Made by a program: the position numbers and the translations under genes. From contig NC_079885.1 of NCBI RefSeq assembly GCF_029227915.1, positions 3,224,001 to 3,288,000 on the forward strand: 64,000 nucleotides of DNA, written 5' to 3'. Within the stretch, counting starts at the first letter, position 1; every line of letters starts with the position of its first letter. This DNA comes from Hydractinia symbiolongicarpus (Eukaryota; Cnidaria; Hydrozoa; Anthoathecata; Hydractiniidae). Below, piece after piece: positions 24,490 through 36,175 of this stretch. The notes under the pieces were generated by a model, which was given only the letters and a program-made list of their open reading frames with translations, made no database searches and was not told the DNA's origin.

Positions 24490-26500
24490 CACAGTCAATC
24501 GTTTCGCTGACAAAAGAAATACAACATAGTAATATCGGAAAAGAATCACTAAATACATGTTGGCACGAATAAGTGACGCAACCGTTGTAAGTTAAGCGGA
24601 TTGACACCGTTAGAAAGTCAATGAAAAGTAGTTTTTGAAACTGTCTCTATTTCTTCAACGCGCACTAACGGCTAGGATTGGTCCCACAGTAAAAAATGAC
24701 TTATTTTATCTAAATTTTTAAGAGAAGCGCTACCAATGGGCCGAGTGTAATCGCTGAATTGCAGCAATCGTGTCAAATTAAGAAGAATGTTATTCCTTGG
24801 AATCCAATTGTCTCATTTATCACATTTATGAGGTCAAAGTCCAAAATCAGTTCAATTAAGTACCACAGTCAATCCTTTCACTGTTAAAAGCGATGCAACC
24901 TAGTAAAATCAGAAAAATATCGCTAAATGAATGTTGGTACGAATATGTGACGCAACCGTTGTAATTGAAACGGACTGATGCCGTTAGAAATTCAATGAAA
25001 TGTAGTTTCTAAAACTGTCTCTCTTTCTTCAGCGCGCGCTAACGTCTAGGAGTGATCTAACCGTAAAAAATGACTTATTTATCTAAATTTTTAAATGAAG
25101 CGCTACCACAGCGCCCAGCGAAATAGATAAATTTCAGCAATCATGTCAAATTAAGACGACTGTTATTTCTTGTCTCATTTATCACATTTTTGAGGTCAAA
25201 GTCCAAAATCAGTTCAATTAAGTCCCACAGTCAATCGTTTCACTGTTAAAAGCGATGCAACCTAGTAATATCCGAATATTATCGCTAAATACATGTTGGT
25301 ACGAATATGTGAGGCAACTGTTGTAACTCAAACGGATTTATACCGCCAGAAAGTCAATGAAATGTAGTTTTTGAGAATGTCTCTATTTCTTCAGTGCGTG
25401 CTAACGGTCAGGATTAGTCCCACAGTAAAAAAAGACTTATTTATCTAAACTTTAAATAAAGCGCTACCACAGTGCCCAGCGAAATCGGTAAATTCTAGCA
25501 ATTATGTCAAATTAAGAAGAAAGATATTTCTTGGGTCTAATTGTCTCATTTATCACATTTATGAGGTCAAAGTCCAAAATCAAAGTCCAAAATCATTTAT
25601 CACATTTATGAGGTCAAAGTCCAAAATTAGTTCAATTAAATTCCCACAGTTAATCCTTTCACTGTTAAAAACGATGCAACCTATTAAAAGTCAGAAAAAT
25701 ATCGCTAAATACATGATGGTACGAATATGTGACGCAACCGTTGTAATTGAAAAGGACTGATACCGTTAGAGAGTCAATGAAATGTAGTTTTTAAAACTGT
25801 TTCTCTTTCTTCAGCGCGGGCTAACAGCTAAGATTCGTCACACAGTAAAAAATGTCTTATTTATCTAAATTTTTTAATGAAGCGCTCCAAACAGCGACCA
25901 GTGTAATCGCTGAGTTGCGGCAATCATGTCAAATTAAGAAGAATGTCATTTCTTGGGGTCCAGTTGGCTCATTTATTACATTTATAAGGTCACAGTCCAG
26001 AATCACTTCAATTAAGTCCCACAGTCAATCGTTTCACTGTTGAAAGCGATACAACTTAGTAATATCGGAAAAAAATCACTAAATACATGTTGGTACAAAT
26101 ATGTGACGCAACCGTTGTAAGTCAAGCGGATTGACACCGTTAGAAAGTCAATGAAATGTAGTTTTTGAAAATGTTTTTATTTCTTCAACGCGCGCTAACG
26201 GCTAGGATTGGTCCCGCAGTACAAAATGACTTATATATCTAAACTTTTAAATAAAACGCTACCACAGCGCCCAGCGAAATCGGTAAATTTCAGCAATCAT
26301 GTCAAATTAAGACGAATGTTATTTCTTGTCTCATTTATCACATTTTTGAGGTCAAAGTCCAAAATCAGTTCAATTAAATTCCCACAGTCAATCCTTTCAC
26401 TGTTAAAAACGATGCAACCTATTAAAGTCAGAAAAATATCGCTAAATACATGATGGTACGAATATGTGACGCAACCGTTGTAATTGAAAAGGACTGATAC
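24490..26500 (+). repeat. Irregular monomers, including the likely progenitor of the 544-bp monomer
   Basis: Marks are 24556, 24930, 25292, 25712, 26086 and 26449. Most intervals are normal; 25292-25712 is 420 bp because of an internal duplication. The sequence around 25380-25560 (a form with AGTGCCCAGCG and GGTCTAATTG) is the closest relative of the enlarged monomer in the 2024-bp HOR further right, and a further relative lies at about 56940-57120. Open frames at 25852-26043 and 26208-26453 belong to the recurrent non-genic class. Confidence 0.65.
25547..25627 (+). repeat. 47-bp internal duplication with a 13-bp inner repeat
   Basis: A segment at 25547-25580 recurs at 25594-25627. Between them the word CAAAGTCCAAAAT, which ends the first copy (25568-25580), is repeated once more at 25581-25593. 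The result is a 47-bp step and a 420-bp monomer. The CAAAGTCCAAAAT pair is also present in the enlarged monomer of the 2024-bp HOR at about 30050-30076, which links the two. Confidence 0.85.
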
Positions 26501-29460
26501 CGTTAGAGAGTCAATGAAATGTAGTTTTGAAAACTGTTTCTCTTTCTTCAGCGCAGGCTAACGGCTACGATTGGTGCCACCGTAAAAAATGACTTATTTA
26601 TTTAAATTTTTAAATGAAGCTCTCCAACCAGCGCCCAGTGTAATCGCTGAGTTGCTGCAATCATGTCAACTTAAGAAGAATGTTATTTCTTGGGTTCCAG
26701 TTGGCTCACTTATCACATTTATTAGGTCACAGTCCAAAGTTATTTCAATAAAGTCCTAGAGTCAATCGTTTCACTGTTAAAAGCGATATAACTTAATAAT
26801 ATCGGAAAAATATCACTAAATACATGTTGGTGCGAATATGTGATTCAACCGATGTAACTCAAATGGAGTCATACTGTTAGAAATTCATTGAAATGTACTT
26901 TCTAAAACTGTCTCTATTTCTTCAGCGCGCGATAACAGCTAGGATTCGTCACACAGTAAAAAATGTCTTATTTATCTACATTTTTTAATGAAGCGCTCCA
27001 AACAGCGACCAGTGTAATCGCTGAGTTGCGGCAATCATGTCAAATTAAAAAGAATGTTATTCTTTGGGTCCAATTGTCTCATTTATCACATTTACAAGAT
27101 CACAGTCCAAAATAAGTTCAATTAAGTCCCACAGTGAATCGTTTCACTGTTAAAAGCGATGCAACCTAGTAATATCCGAATACTATCGCTAAATACATGT
27201 TGGTACGAATATGTGAGGCAACCGTTGTAACCCAAACGGATATATACCGCCAGAAGGTCAATGAAATGTAGTCTTTGAAACTGTTCCTATTTATTCAGCG
27301 CGTGCTAACGGCCAGGATTGGTCCCACAGTAAAAAAGGACTTATTTTATATAAATTTTTAAGTGAAGCGCTACCATAGGGCCGAGTATAATAGTTGAATT
27401 CCAGCAATCATGTCAAATTAAGAAGAATGTCATTTCTTGGGGTCCAGTTGGCTCATTTATTACATTTATAAGGTCACAGTCCAGAATCACTTCAATTAAG
27501 TCCCACAGTCAATGGTTTCACTGTTAAAAGCGATACAACTTAGTAATATCGGAAAAAAATCACTAAATACATGTTGCTACAAATATGTGACGCAACCGTT
27601 GTAAGTCAAGCGGATTGACACCGTTAGAAAGTCAATGAAATGTAGTTGTTGAAAATGTTTCTATTTCTTCAGCGCGCTAACGGCTAGGATTGATCCCACA
27701 GTAAAAAATGACTTATTTATCTAAACTTTTAAATAAAGCGCTACCACAGCGCCCAGCGAAATCAGTAAATTTCAGCAATCATCTCAAATTAAGACGAATG
27801 TTATTTCTTGTCTCATTTATCACATTTTTAAGGTCAAAGTCCAAAATCAGTTCAATTAAGTCCCACAGTCAATCCTTTTACTGTTTAAAACGATGCAACC
27901 TAGTAAAATCAGAAAAATATCGCTAAATACAGGATGGTACGAATATGTGACGTAACTGTTGTAATTGAAACGTAATGATACCGTTAGAGAGTCAATGAAA
28001 TGTAGTTTTGAAAACTGTTTCTCTTTCTTCAGCGCAGGCTAACGGCTACGATTGGTGCCACCGTAAAAAATGACTTATTTATTTAAATTTTTAAATGAAG
28101 CTCTCCAACCAGCGCCCAGTGTAATCGCTGAGTTGCTGCAATCATGTCAACTTAAGAAGAATGTTATTTCTTGGGTTCCAGTTGGCTCACTTATCACATT
28201 TATTAGGTCACAGTCCAAAGTTATTTCAATAAAGTCCTAGAGTCAATCGTTTCACTGTTAAAAGCGATATAACTTAATAATATCGGAAAAATATCACTAA
28301 ATACATGTTGGTGCGAATATGTGATTCAACCGATGTAACTCAAATGGAGTCATACTGTTAGAAATTCATTGAAATGTACTTTCTAAAACTGTCTCTATTT
28401 CTTCAGCGCGCGATAACAGCTAGGATTCGTCACACAGTAAAAAATGTCTTATTTATCTACATTTTTTAATGAAGCGCTCCAAACAGCGACCAGTGTAATC
28501 GCTGAGTTGCGGCAATCATGTCAAATTAAAAAGAATGTTATTCTTTGGGTCCAATTGTCTCATTTATCACATTTACAAGATCACAGTCCAAAATAAGTTC
28601 AATTAAGTCCCACAGTGAATCGTTTCACTGTTAAAAGCGATGCAACCTAGTAATATCCGAATACTATCGCTAAATACATGTTGGTACGAATATGTGAGGC
28701 AACCGTTGTAACCCAAACGGATATATACCGCCAGAAGGTCAATGAAATGTAGTCTTTGAAACTGTTCCTATTTATTCAGCGCGTGCTAACGGCCAGGATT
28801 GGTCCCACAGTAAAAAAGGACTTATTTTATATAAATTTTTAAGTGAAGCGCTACCATAGGGCCGAGTATAATAGTTGAATTCCAGCAATCATGTCAAATT
28901 AAGAAGAATGTCATTTCTTGGGGTCCAGTTGGCTCATTTATTACATTTATAAGGTCACAGTCCAGAATCACTTCAATTAAGTCCCACAGTCAATGGTTTC
29001 ACTGTTAAAAGCGATACAACTTAGTAATATCGGAAAAAAATCACTAAATACATGTTGCTACAAATATGTGACGCAACCGTTGTAAGTCAAGCGGATTGAC
29101 ACCGTTAGAAAGTCAATGAAATGTAGTTGTTGAAAATGTTTCTATTTCTTCAGCGCGCTAACGGCTAGGATTGATCCCACAGTAAAAAATCACTTATTTA
29201 TCTAAACTTTTAAATAAAGCGCTACCACAGCGCCCAGCGAAATCAGTAAATTTCAGCAATCATCTCAAATTAAGACGAATGTTATTTCTTGTCTCATTTA
29301 TCACATTTTTAAGGTCAAAGTCCAAAATCAGTTCAATTAAGTCCCACAGTCAATCCTTTTACTGTTTAAAACGATGCAACCTAGTAAAATCAGAAAAATA
29401 TCGCTAAATACAGGATGGTACGAATATGTGACGTAACTGTTGTAATTGAAAAGGACTGAT
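26500..29460 (+). repeat. HOR domain 5: 4-mer of 1481 bp, two copies
   Basis: About 26500-27980 matches 27981-29460 at an offset of 1481 bp, checked at TTGGTGCCAC (26571 and 28052) and ATGTGAGGCA (27211 and 28692). Marks are 26823, 27196, 27570, 27930, then 28304, 28677, 29051 and 29411. Intervals are 373, 374, 360 and 374. The second copy also forms the start of the 2024-bp HOR that follows. The larger unit therefore appears to have arisen from this 4-mer by adding a monomer and a partial one. Confidence 0.85.
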
Positions 29461-32400
29461 ACCGTTAGAGAGTCAATGAAATGTAGTTTTTAAAACGGTT
29501 TCTCTTTCTTCAGCGCTGGCTAACGGCTAGGATTGGTCCCACCGTAAAAAATGACTTATTTATCTAAATTTTTAAATGAATCCCTACCACAGCGCCCAGT
29601 GAAATCAGTAAATTCCAGCAATCATGTCAAATTAGGAAGAATGTCATTTCTTGGGGTCCAGTTGGCTCATTTATCACATTTATAAGGTCACAGTCCAAAG
29701 TTACTTCAATTAAGTGCCTCAGTCAATAGTTTCACTGTTAAAAGCGATACAACCTAGTATTATCAGAAAAATATCCCTAAATACATGTGGGGACGAATAT
29801 GTGACGCAACCGTTGTAACTTAAACGGATTGATACCGCCAAGAAGTCAATGAAATGTAGTTTTTGAGAATGTCTCTATTTCTTCAGCGCGTGCTAACGGT
29901 CAGGATTAGTCCCACAGTAAAAAAAGACTTATTTATCTAAACTTTAAATAAAGCGCTACCACAGTGCCCAGCGAAATCGGTAATTATGTCAAATTAAGAA
30001 GAAAGATATTTCTTGGGTCTAATTGTCTCATTTATCACATTTATGAGGTCAAAGTCCAAAATCAAAGTCCAAAATCATTTATCATCATCCAAAATCATTT
30101 ATTTATTTAAATTTTTAAATGAAGCGCTCCAACAAGAGCCCAGTGTAATCGCTGAATTGCTGCAATCATGTCAACTTAAGAAGAATGTTATTTCTTGGGT
30201 TCCAGTTGGCTCACTTATCACATTTATTAGGTCACAGTCCAAAGTTATTTCAATAAAGTCCTAGAGTCAATCGTTTCACTGTTAAAAGCGATATAACTTA
30301 ATAATATCGGAAAAATATCACTAAATACATGTTGGTACGAATATGTGATTCAACCGTTGTAACTCAAATGGAGTCATACTGTTAGAAATTCATTGAAATG
30401 TACTTTCTAAAACTGTCTCTATTTCTTCAGCGCGCGATAACAGCTAGGATTCGTCACACAGTAAAAAATGTCTTATTTATCTACATTTTTTAATGAAGCG
30501 CTCCAAACAGCGACCAGTGTAATCGCTGAGTTGCGGCAATCATGTCAAATTAAAAAGAATGTTATTCTTTGGGTCCAATTGTCTCATTTATCACATTTAC
30601 AAGATCACAGTCCAAAATAAGTTCAATTAAGTCCCACAGTGAATCGTTTCACTGTTAAAAGCGATGCAACCTAGTAATATCCGAATACTATCGCTAAATA
30701 CATGTTGGTACGAATATGTGAGGCAACCGTTGTAACCCAAACGGATTTATACCGCCAGAAGGTCAATGAAATGTAGTCTTTGAAACTGTTCCTATTTATT
30801 CAGCGCGTGCTAACGGCCAGGATTGGTCCCACAGTAAAAAAGGACTTATTTTATATAAATTTTTAAGTGAAGCGCTACCATAGGGCCGAGTATAATAGTT
30901 GAATTCCAGCAATCATGTCAAATTAAGAAGAATGTCATTTCTTGGGGTCCAGTTGGCTCATTTATTACATTTATAAGGTCACAGTCCAGAATCACTTCAA
31001 TTAAGTCCCACAGTCAATGGTTTCACTGTTAAAAGCGATACAACTTAGTAATATCGGAAAAAAATCACTAAATACATGTTGCTACAAATATGTGACGCAA
31101 CCGTTGTAAGTCAAGCGGATTGACACCGTTAGAAAGTCAATGAAATGTAGTTGTTGAAAATGTTTCTATTTCTTCAGCGCGCTAACGGCTAGGATTGATC
31201 CCACAGTAAAAAATCACTTATTTATCTAAACTTTTAAATAAAGCGCTACCACAGCGCCCAGCGAAATCAGTAAATTTCAGCAATCATCTCAAATTAAGAC
31301 GAATGTTATTTCTTGTCTCATTTATCACATTTTTGAGGTCAAAGTCCAAAATCAGTTCAATTAAGTCCCACAGTCAATCCTTTTACTGTTTAAAACGATG
31401 CAACCTAGTAAAATCAGAAAAATATCGCTAAATACAGGATGGTACGAATATGTGACGTAACCGTTGTAATTGAAAAGGACTGATACCGTTAGAGAGTCAA
31501 TGAAATGTAGTTTTTAAAACGGTTTCTCTTTCTTCAGCGCTGGCTAACGGCTAGGATTGGTCCCACTGTAAAAAATGACTTATTTATCTAAATTTTTAAA
31601 TGAATCCCTACCACAGCGCCCAGTGAAATCAGTAAATTCCAGCAATCATGTCAAATTAGGAAGAACGTCATTTCTTGGGGTCCAGTTGGCTCATTTATCA
31701 CATTTATAAGGTCACAGTCCAAAGTTACTTCAATTAAGTGCCTCAGTCAATAGTTTCACTGTTAAAAGCGATACAACCTAGTATTATCAGAAAAATATCC
31801 CTAAATACATGTGGGGACGAATATGTGACGCAACCGTTGTTACTTAAGCGGATTGACACCGTTAGAAAGTCAATGAAATGTAGCTGTTGAAAATGTTTCT
31901 ATTTCTTCAGCGCGTGCTAACGGTCAGGATTAGACCCACAGTAAAAAAAGACTTATTTATCTAAACTTTAAATAAAGCGCTACCACAGTGCCCAGCGAAA
32001 TCGGTAATTATGTCAAATTAAGAAGAAAGATATTTCTTGGGTCTAATTGTCTCATTTATCACATTTATGAGGTCAAAGTCCAAAATCAAAGTCCAAAATC
32101 ATTTATCATCATCCAAAATCATTTATTTATTTAAATTTTTAAATGAAGCGCTCCAACAAGAGCCCAGTGTAATCGCTGAATTGCTGCAATCATGTCAACT
32201 TAAGAAGAATGTTATTTCTTGGGTTCCAGTTGGCTCACTTATCACATTTATTAGGTCACAGTCCAAAGTTATTTCAATAAAGTCCTAGAGTCAATCGTTT
32301 CACTGTTAAAAGCGATATAACTTAATAATATCGGAAAAATATCACTAAATACATGTTGGTACGAATATGTGATTCAACCGTTGTAACTCAAATGGAGTCA

Positions 32401-35400
32401 TACTGTTAGAAATTCATTGAAATGTACTTTCTAAAACTGTCTCTATTTCTTCAGCGCGCGATAACAGCTAGGATTCGTCACACAGTAAAAAATGTCTTAT
32501 TTATCTACATTTTTTAATGAAGCGCTCCAAACAGCGACCAGTGTAATAGCTGAGTTGCGGCAATCATGTCAAATTAAAAAGAATGTTATTCTTTGGGTCC
32601 AATTGTCTCATTTATCACATTTACAAGATCACAGTCCAAAATAAGTTCAATTAAGTCCCACAGTGAATCGTTTCACTGTTAAAAGCGATGCAACCTAGTA
32701 ATATCCGAATACTATCGCTAAATACATGTTGGTACGAATATGTGAGGCAACCGTTGTAACCCAAACGGATTTATACCGCCAGAAGGTCAATGAAATGTAG
32801 TCTTTGAAACTGTTCCTATTTATTCAGCGCGTGCTAACGGCCAGGATTGGTCCCACAGTAAAAAAGGACTTATTTTATATAAATTTTTAAGTGAAGCGCT
32901 ACCATAGGGCCGAGTATAATAGTTGAATTCCAGCAATCATGTCAAATTAAGAAGAATGTCATTTCTTGGGGTCCAGTTGGCTCATTTATTACATTTATAA
33001 GGTCACAGTCCAGAATCACTTCAATTAAGTCCCACAGTCAATGGTTTCACTGTTAAAAGCGATACAACTTAGTAATATCGGAAAAAAATCACTAAATACA
33101 TGTTGCTACAAATATGTGACGCAACCGTTGTAAGTCAAGCGGATTGACACCGTTAGAAAGTCAATGAAATGTAGTTGTTGAAAATGTTTCTATTTCTTCA
33201 GCGCGCTAACGGCTAGGATTGATCCCACAGTAAAAAATCACTTATTTATCTAAACTTTTAAATAAAGCGCTACCACAGCGCCCAGCGAAATCAGTAAATT
33301 TCAGCAATCATCTCAAATTAAGACGAATGTTATTTCTTGTCTCATTTATCACATTTTTAAGGTCAAAGTCCAAAATCAGTTCAATTAAGTCCCACAGTCA
33401 ATCCTTTTACTGTTTAAAACGATGCAACCTAGTAAAATCAGAAAAATATCGCTAAATACAGGATGGTACGAATATGTGACGTAACTGTTGTAATTGAAAA
33501 GGACTGATACCGTTAGAGAGTCAATGAAATGTAGTTTTTAAAACGGTTTCTCTTTCTTCAGCGCTGGCTAACGGCTAGGATTGGTCCCACCGTAAAAAAT
33601 GACTTATTTATCTAAATTTTTAAATGAATCCCTACCACAGCGCCCAGTGAAATCAGTAAATTCCAGCAATCATGTCAAATTAGGAAGAATGTCATTTCTT
33701 GGGGTCCAGTTGGCTCATTTATCACATTTATAAGGTCACAGTCCAAAGTTACTTCAATTAAGTGCCTCAGTCAACAGTTTCACTGTTAAAAGCGATACAA
33801 CCTAGTATTATCAGAAAAATATCCCTAAATACATGTGGGGACGAATATGTGACGCAACCGTTGTAACTTAAACGGATTGATACCGCCAAGAAGTCAATGA
33901 AATGTAGTTTTTGAGAATGTCTCTATTTCTTCAGCGCGTGCTAACGGTCAGGATTAGTCCCACAGTAAAAAAAGACTTATTTATCTAAACTTTAAATAAA
34001 GCGCTACCACAGTGCCCAGCGAAATCGGTAATTATGTCAAATTAAGAAGAAAGATATTTCTTGGGTCTAATTGTCTCATTTATCACATTTATGAGGTCAA
34101 AGTCCAAAATCAAAGTCCAAAATCATTTATCATCATCCAAAATCATTTATTTATTTAAATTTTTAAATGAAGCGCTCCAACAAGAGCCCAGTGTAATCGC
34201 TGAATTGCTGCAATCATGTCAACTTAAGAAGAATGTTATTTCTTGGGTTCCAGTTGGCTCACTTATCACATTTATTAGGTCACAGTCCAAAGTTATTTCA
34301 ATAAAGTCCTAGAGTCAATCGTTTCACTGTTAAAAGCGATATAACTTAATAATATCGGAAAAATATCACTAAATACATGTTGGTACGAATATGTGATTCA
34401 ACCGTTGTAACTCAAATGGAGTCATACTGTTAGAAATTCATTGAAATGTACTTTCTAAAACTGTCTCTATTTCTTCAGCGCGCGATAACAGCTAGGATTC
34501 GTCACACAGTAAAATATGTCTTATTTATCTACATTTTTTAATGAAGCGCTCCAAACAGCGACCAGTGTAATCGCTGAGTTGCGGCAATCATGTCAAATTA
34601 AAAAGAATGTTATTCTTTGGGTCCAATTGTCTCATTTATCACATTTACAAGATCACAGTCCAAAATAAGTTCAATTAAGTCCCACAGTGAATCGTTTCAC
34701 TGTTAAAAGCGATGCAACCTAGTAATATCCGAATACTATCGCTAAATACATGTTGGTACGAATATGTGAGGCAACCGTTGTAACCCAAACGGATTTATAC
34801 CGCCAGAAGGTCAATGAAATGTAGTCTTTGAAACTGTTCCTATTTATTCAGCGCGTGCTAACGGCCAGGATTGGTCCCACAGTAAAAAAGGACTTATTTT
34901 ATATAAATTTTTAAGTGAAGCGCTACCATAGGGCCGAGTATAATAGTTGAATTCCAGCAATCATGTCAAATTAAGAAGAATGTCATTTCTTGGGGTCCAG
35001 TTGGCTCATTTATTACATTTATAAGGTCACAGTCCAGAATCACTTCAATTAAGTCCCACAGTCAATGGTTTCACTGTTAAAAGCGATACAACTTAGTAAT
35101 ATCGGAAAAAAATCACTAAATACATGTTGCTACAAATATGTGACGCAACCGTTGTAAGTCAAGCGGATTGACACCGTTAGAAAGTCAATGAAATGTAGTT
35201 GTTGAAAATGTTTCTATTTCTTCAGCGCGCTAACGGCTAGGATTGATCCCACAGTAAAAAATCACTTATTTATCTAAACTTTTAAATAAAGCGCTACCAC
35301 AGCGCCCAGCGAAATCAGTAAATTTCAGCAATCATCTCAAATTAAGACGAATGTTATTTCTTGTCTCATTTATCACATTTTTGAGGTCAAAGTCCAAAAT

Positions 35401-36175
35401 CAGTTCAATTAAGTCCCACAGTCAATCCTTTTACTGTTTAAAACGATGCAACCTAGTAAAATCAGAAAAATATCGCTAAATACAGGATGGTACGAATATG
35501 TGACGTAACCGTTGTAATTGAAAAGGACTGATACCGTTAGAGAGTCAATGAAATGTAGTTTTTAAAACGGTTTCTCTTTCTTCAGCGCTGGCTAACGGCT
35601 AGGATTGGTCCCACTGTAAAAAATGACTTATTTATCTAAATTTTTAAATGAATCCCTACCACAGCGCCCAGTGAAATCAGTAAATTCCAGCAATCATGTC
35701 AAATTAGGAAGAACGTCATTTCTTGGGGTCCAGTTGGCTCATTTATCACATTTATAAGGTCACAGTCCAAAGTTACTTCAATTAAGTGCCTCAGTCAATA
35801 GTTTCACTGTTAAAAGCGATACAACCTAGTATTATCAGAAAAATATCCCTAAATACATGTGGGGACGAATATGTGACGCAACCGTTGTTACTTAAGCGGA
35901 TTGACACCGTTAGAAAGTCAATGAAATGTAGCTGTTGAAAATGTTTCTATTTCTTCAGCGCGTGCTAACGGTCAGGATTAGACCCACAGTAAAAAAAGAC
36001 TTATTTATCTAAACTTTAAATAAAGCGCTACCACAGTGCCCAGCGAAATCGGTAATTATGTCAAATTAAGAAGAAAGATATTTCTTGGGTCTAATTGTCT
36101 CATTTATCACATTTATGAGGTCAAAGTCCAAAATCAAAGTCCAAAATCATTTATCATCATCCAAAATCATTTATT
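28080..36175 (+). repeat. HOR domain 6: 2024-bp unit (five monomers plus a partial), four copies
   Basis: Four copies lie at about 28080-30103, 30104-32127, 32128-34151 and 34152-36175, at a constant 2024-bp offset; ATGTGAGGCA is at 28692, 30716, 32740 and 34764. Marks in the first full cycle are 28677, 29051, 29411, 29784 and 30328; then 30701, 31075, 31435, 31808, 32352; 32725, 33099, 33459, 33832, 34376; and 34749, 35123, 35483, 35856, 36400. Intervals are 374, 360, 373, 544, 373. The 544-bp interval holds an extra partial monomer, so the period is not a whole number of monomers. Copies are nearly identical by eye. They alternate in two versions, described under findings. Confidence 0.92.
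29931..30110 (+). repeat. 171-bp partial-monomer insertion in the 544-bp monomer, copy 1
   Basis: The sequence starting ATTTATCTAA at 29931 runs to the CAAAGTCCAAAAT pair at about 30050-30076. After a short join (ATCATCATCC, 30081-30090) it re-enters the same monomer position at 30101 (ATTTATTTAA), 170 bp later. The inserted piece is thus an incomplete monomer, also lacking about 10 bp near 29977. Identical structures follow at +2024, +4048 and +6072 bp. The join lets an 83-codon frame run from 30013 to 30264, which is a side effect of the fusion. Confidence 0.85.

Larger units (their letters stand above)
18683..24490 (+). repeat. HOR domain 4: 7-mer of 2538 bp, two copies, second with a 734-bp insertion
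   Basis: Copy 1 (about 18683-21220) and the first 2.05 kb of copy 2 (about 21221-23270) are offset by exactly 2538 bp. Marks in copy 1 are 18746, 19082, 19441, 19815, 20187, 20548 and 20910; in copy 2, 21284, 21620, 21979, 22353, 22725 and 23086. The match then stops for two monomers (marks 23448 and 23820). It resumes at an offset of 3272 bp, so that 20739-21220 matches about 24011-24490, including the private CGCGACCG form at 20931 and 24203 and TTCGAGTCC at 21151 and 24423. 3272 minus 2538 is 734 bp, exactly two monomers, so copy 2 has gained a two-monomer block. The unit is marked by the 336-bp monomer. Confidence 0.88.
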
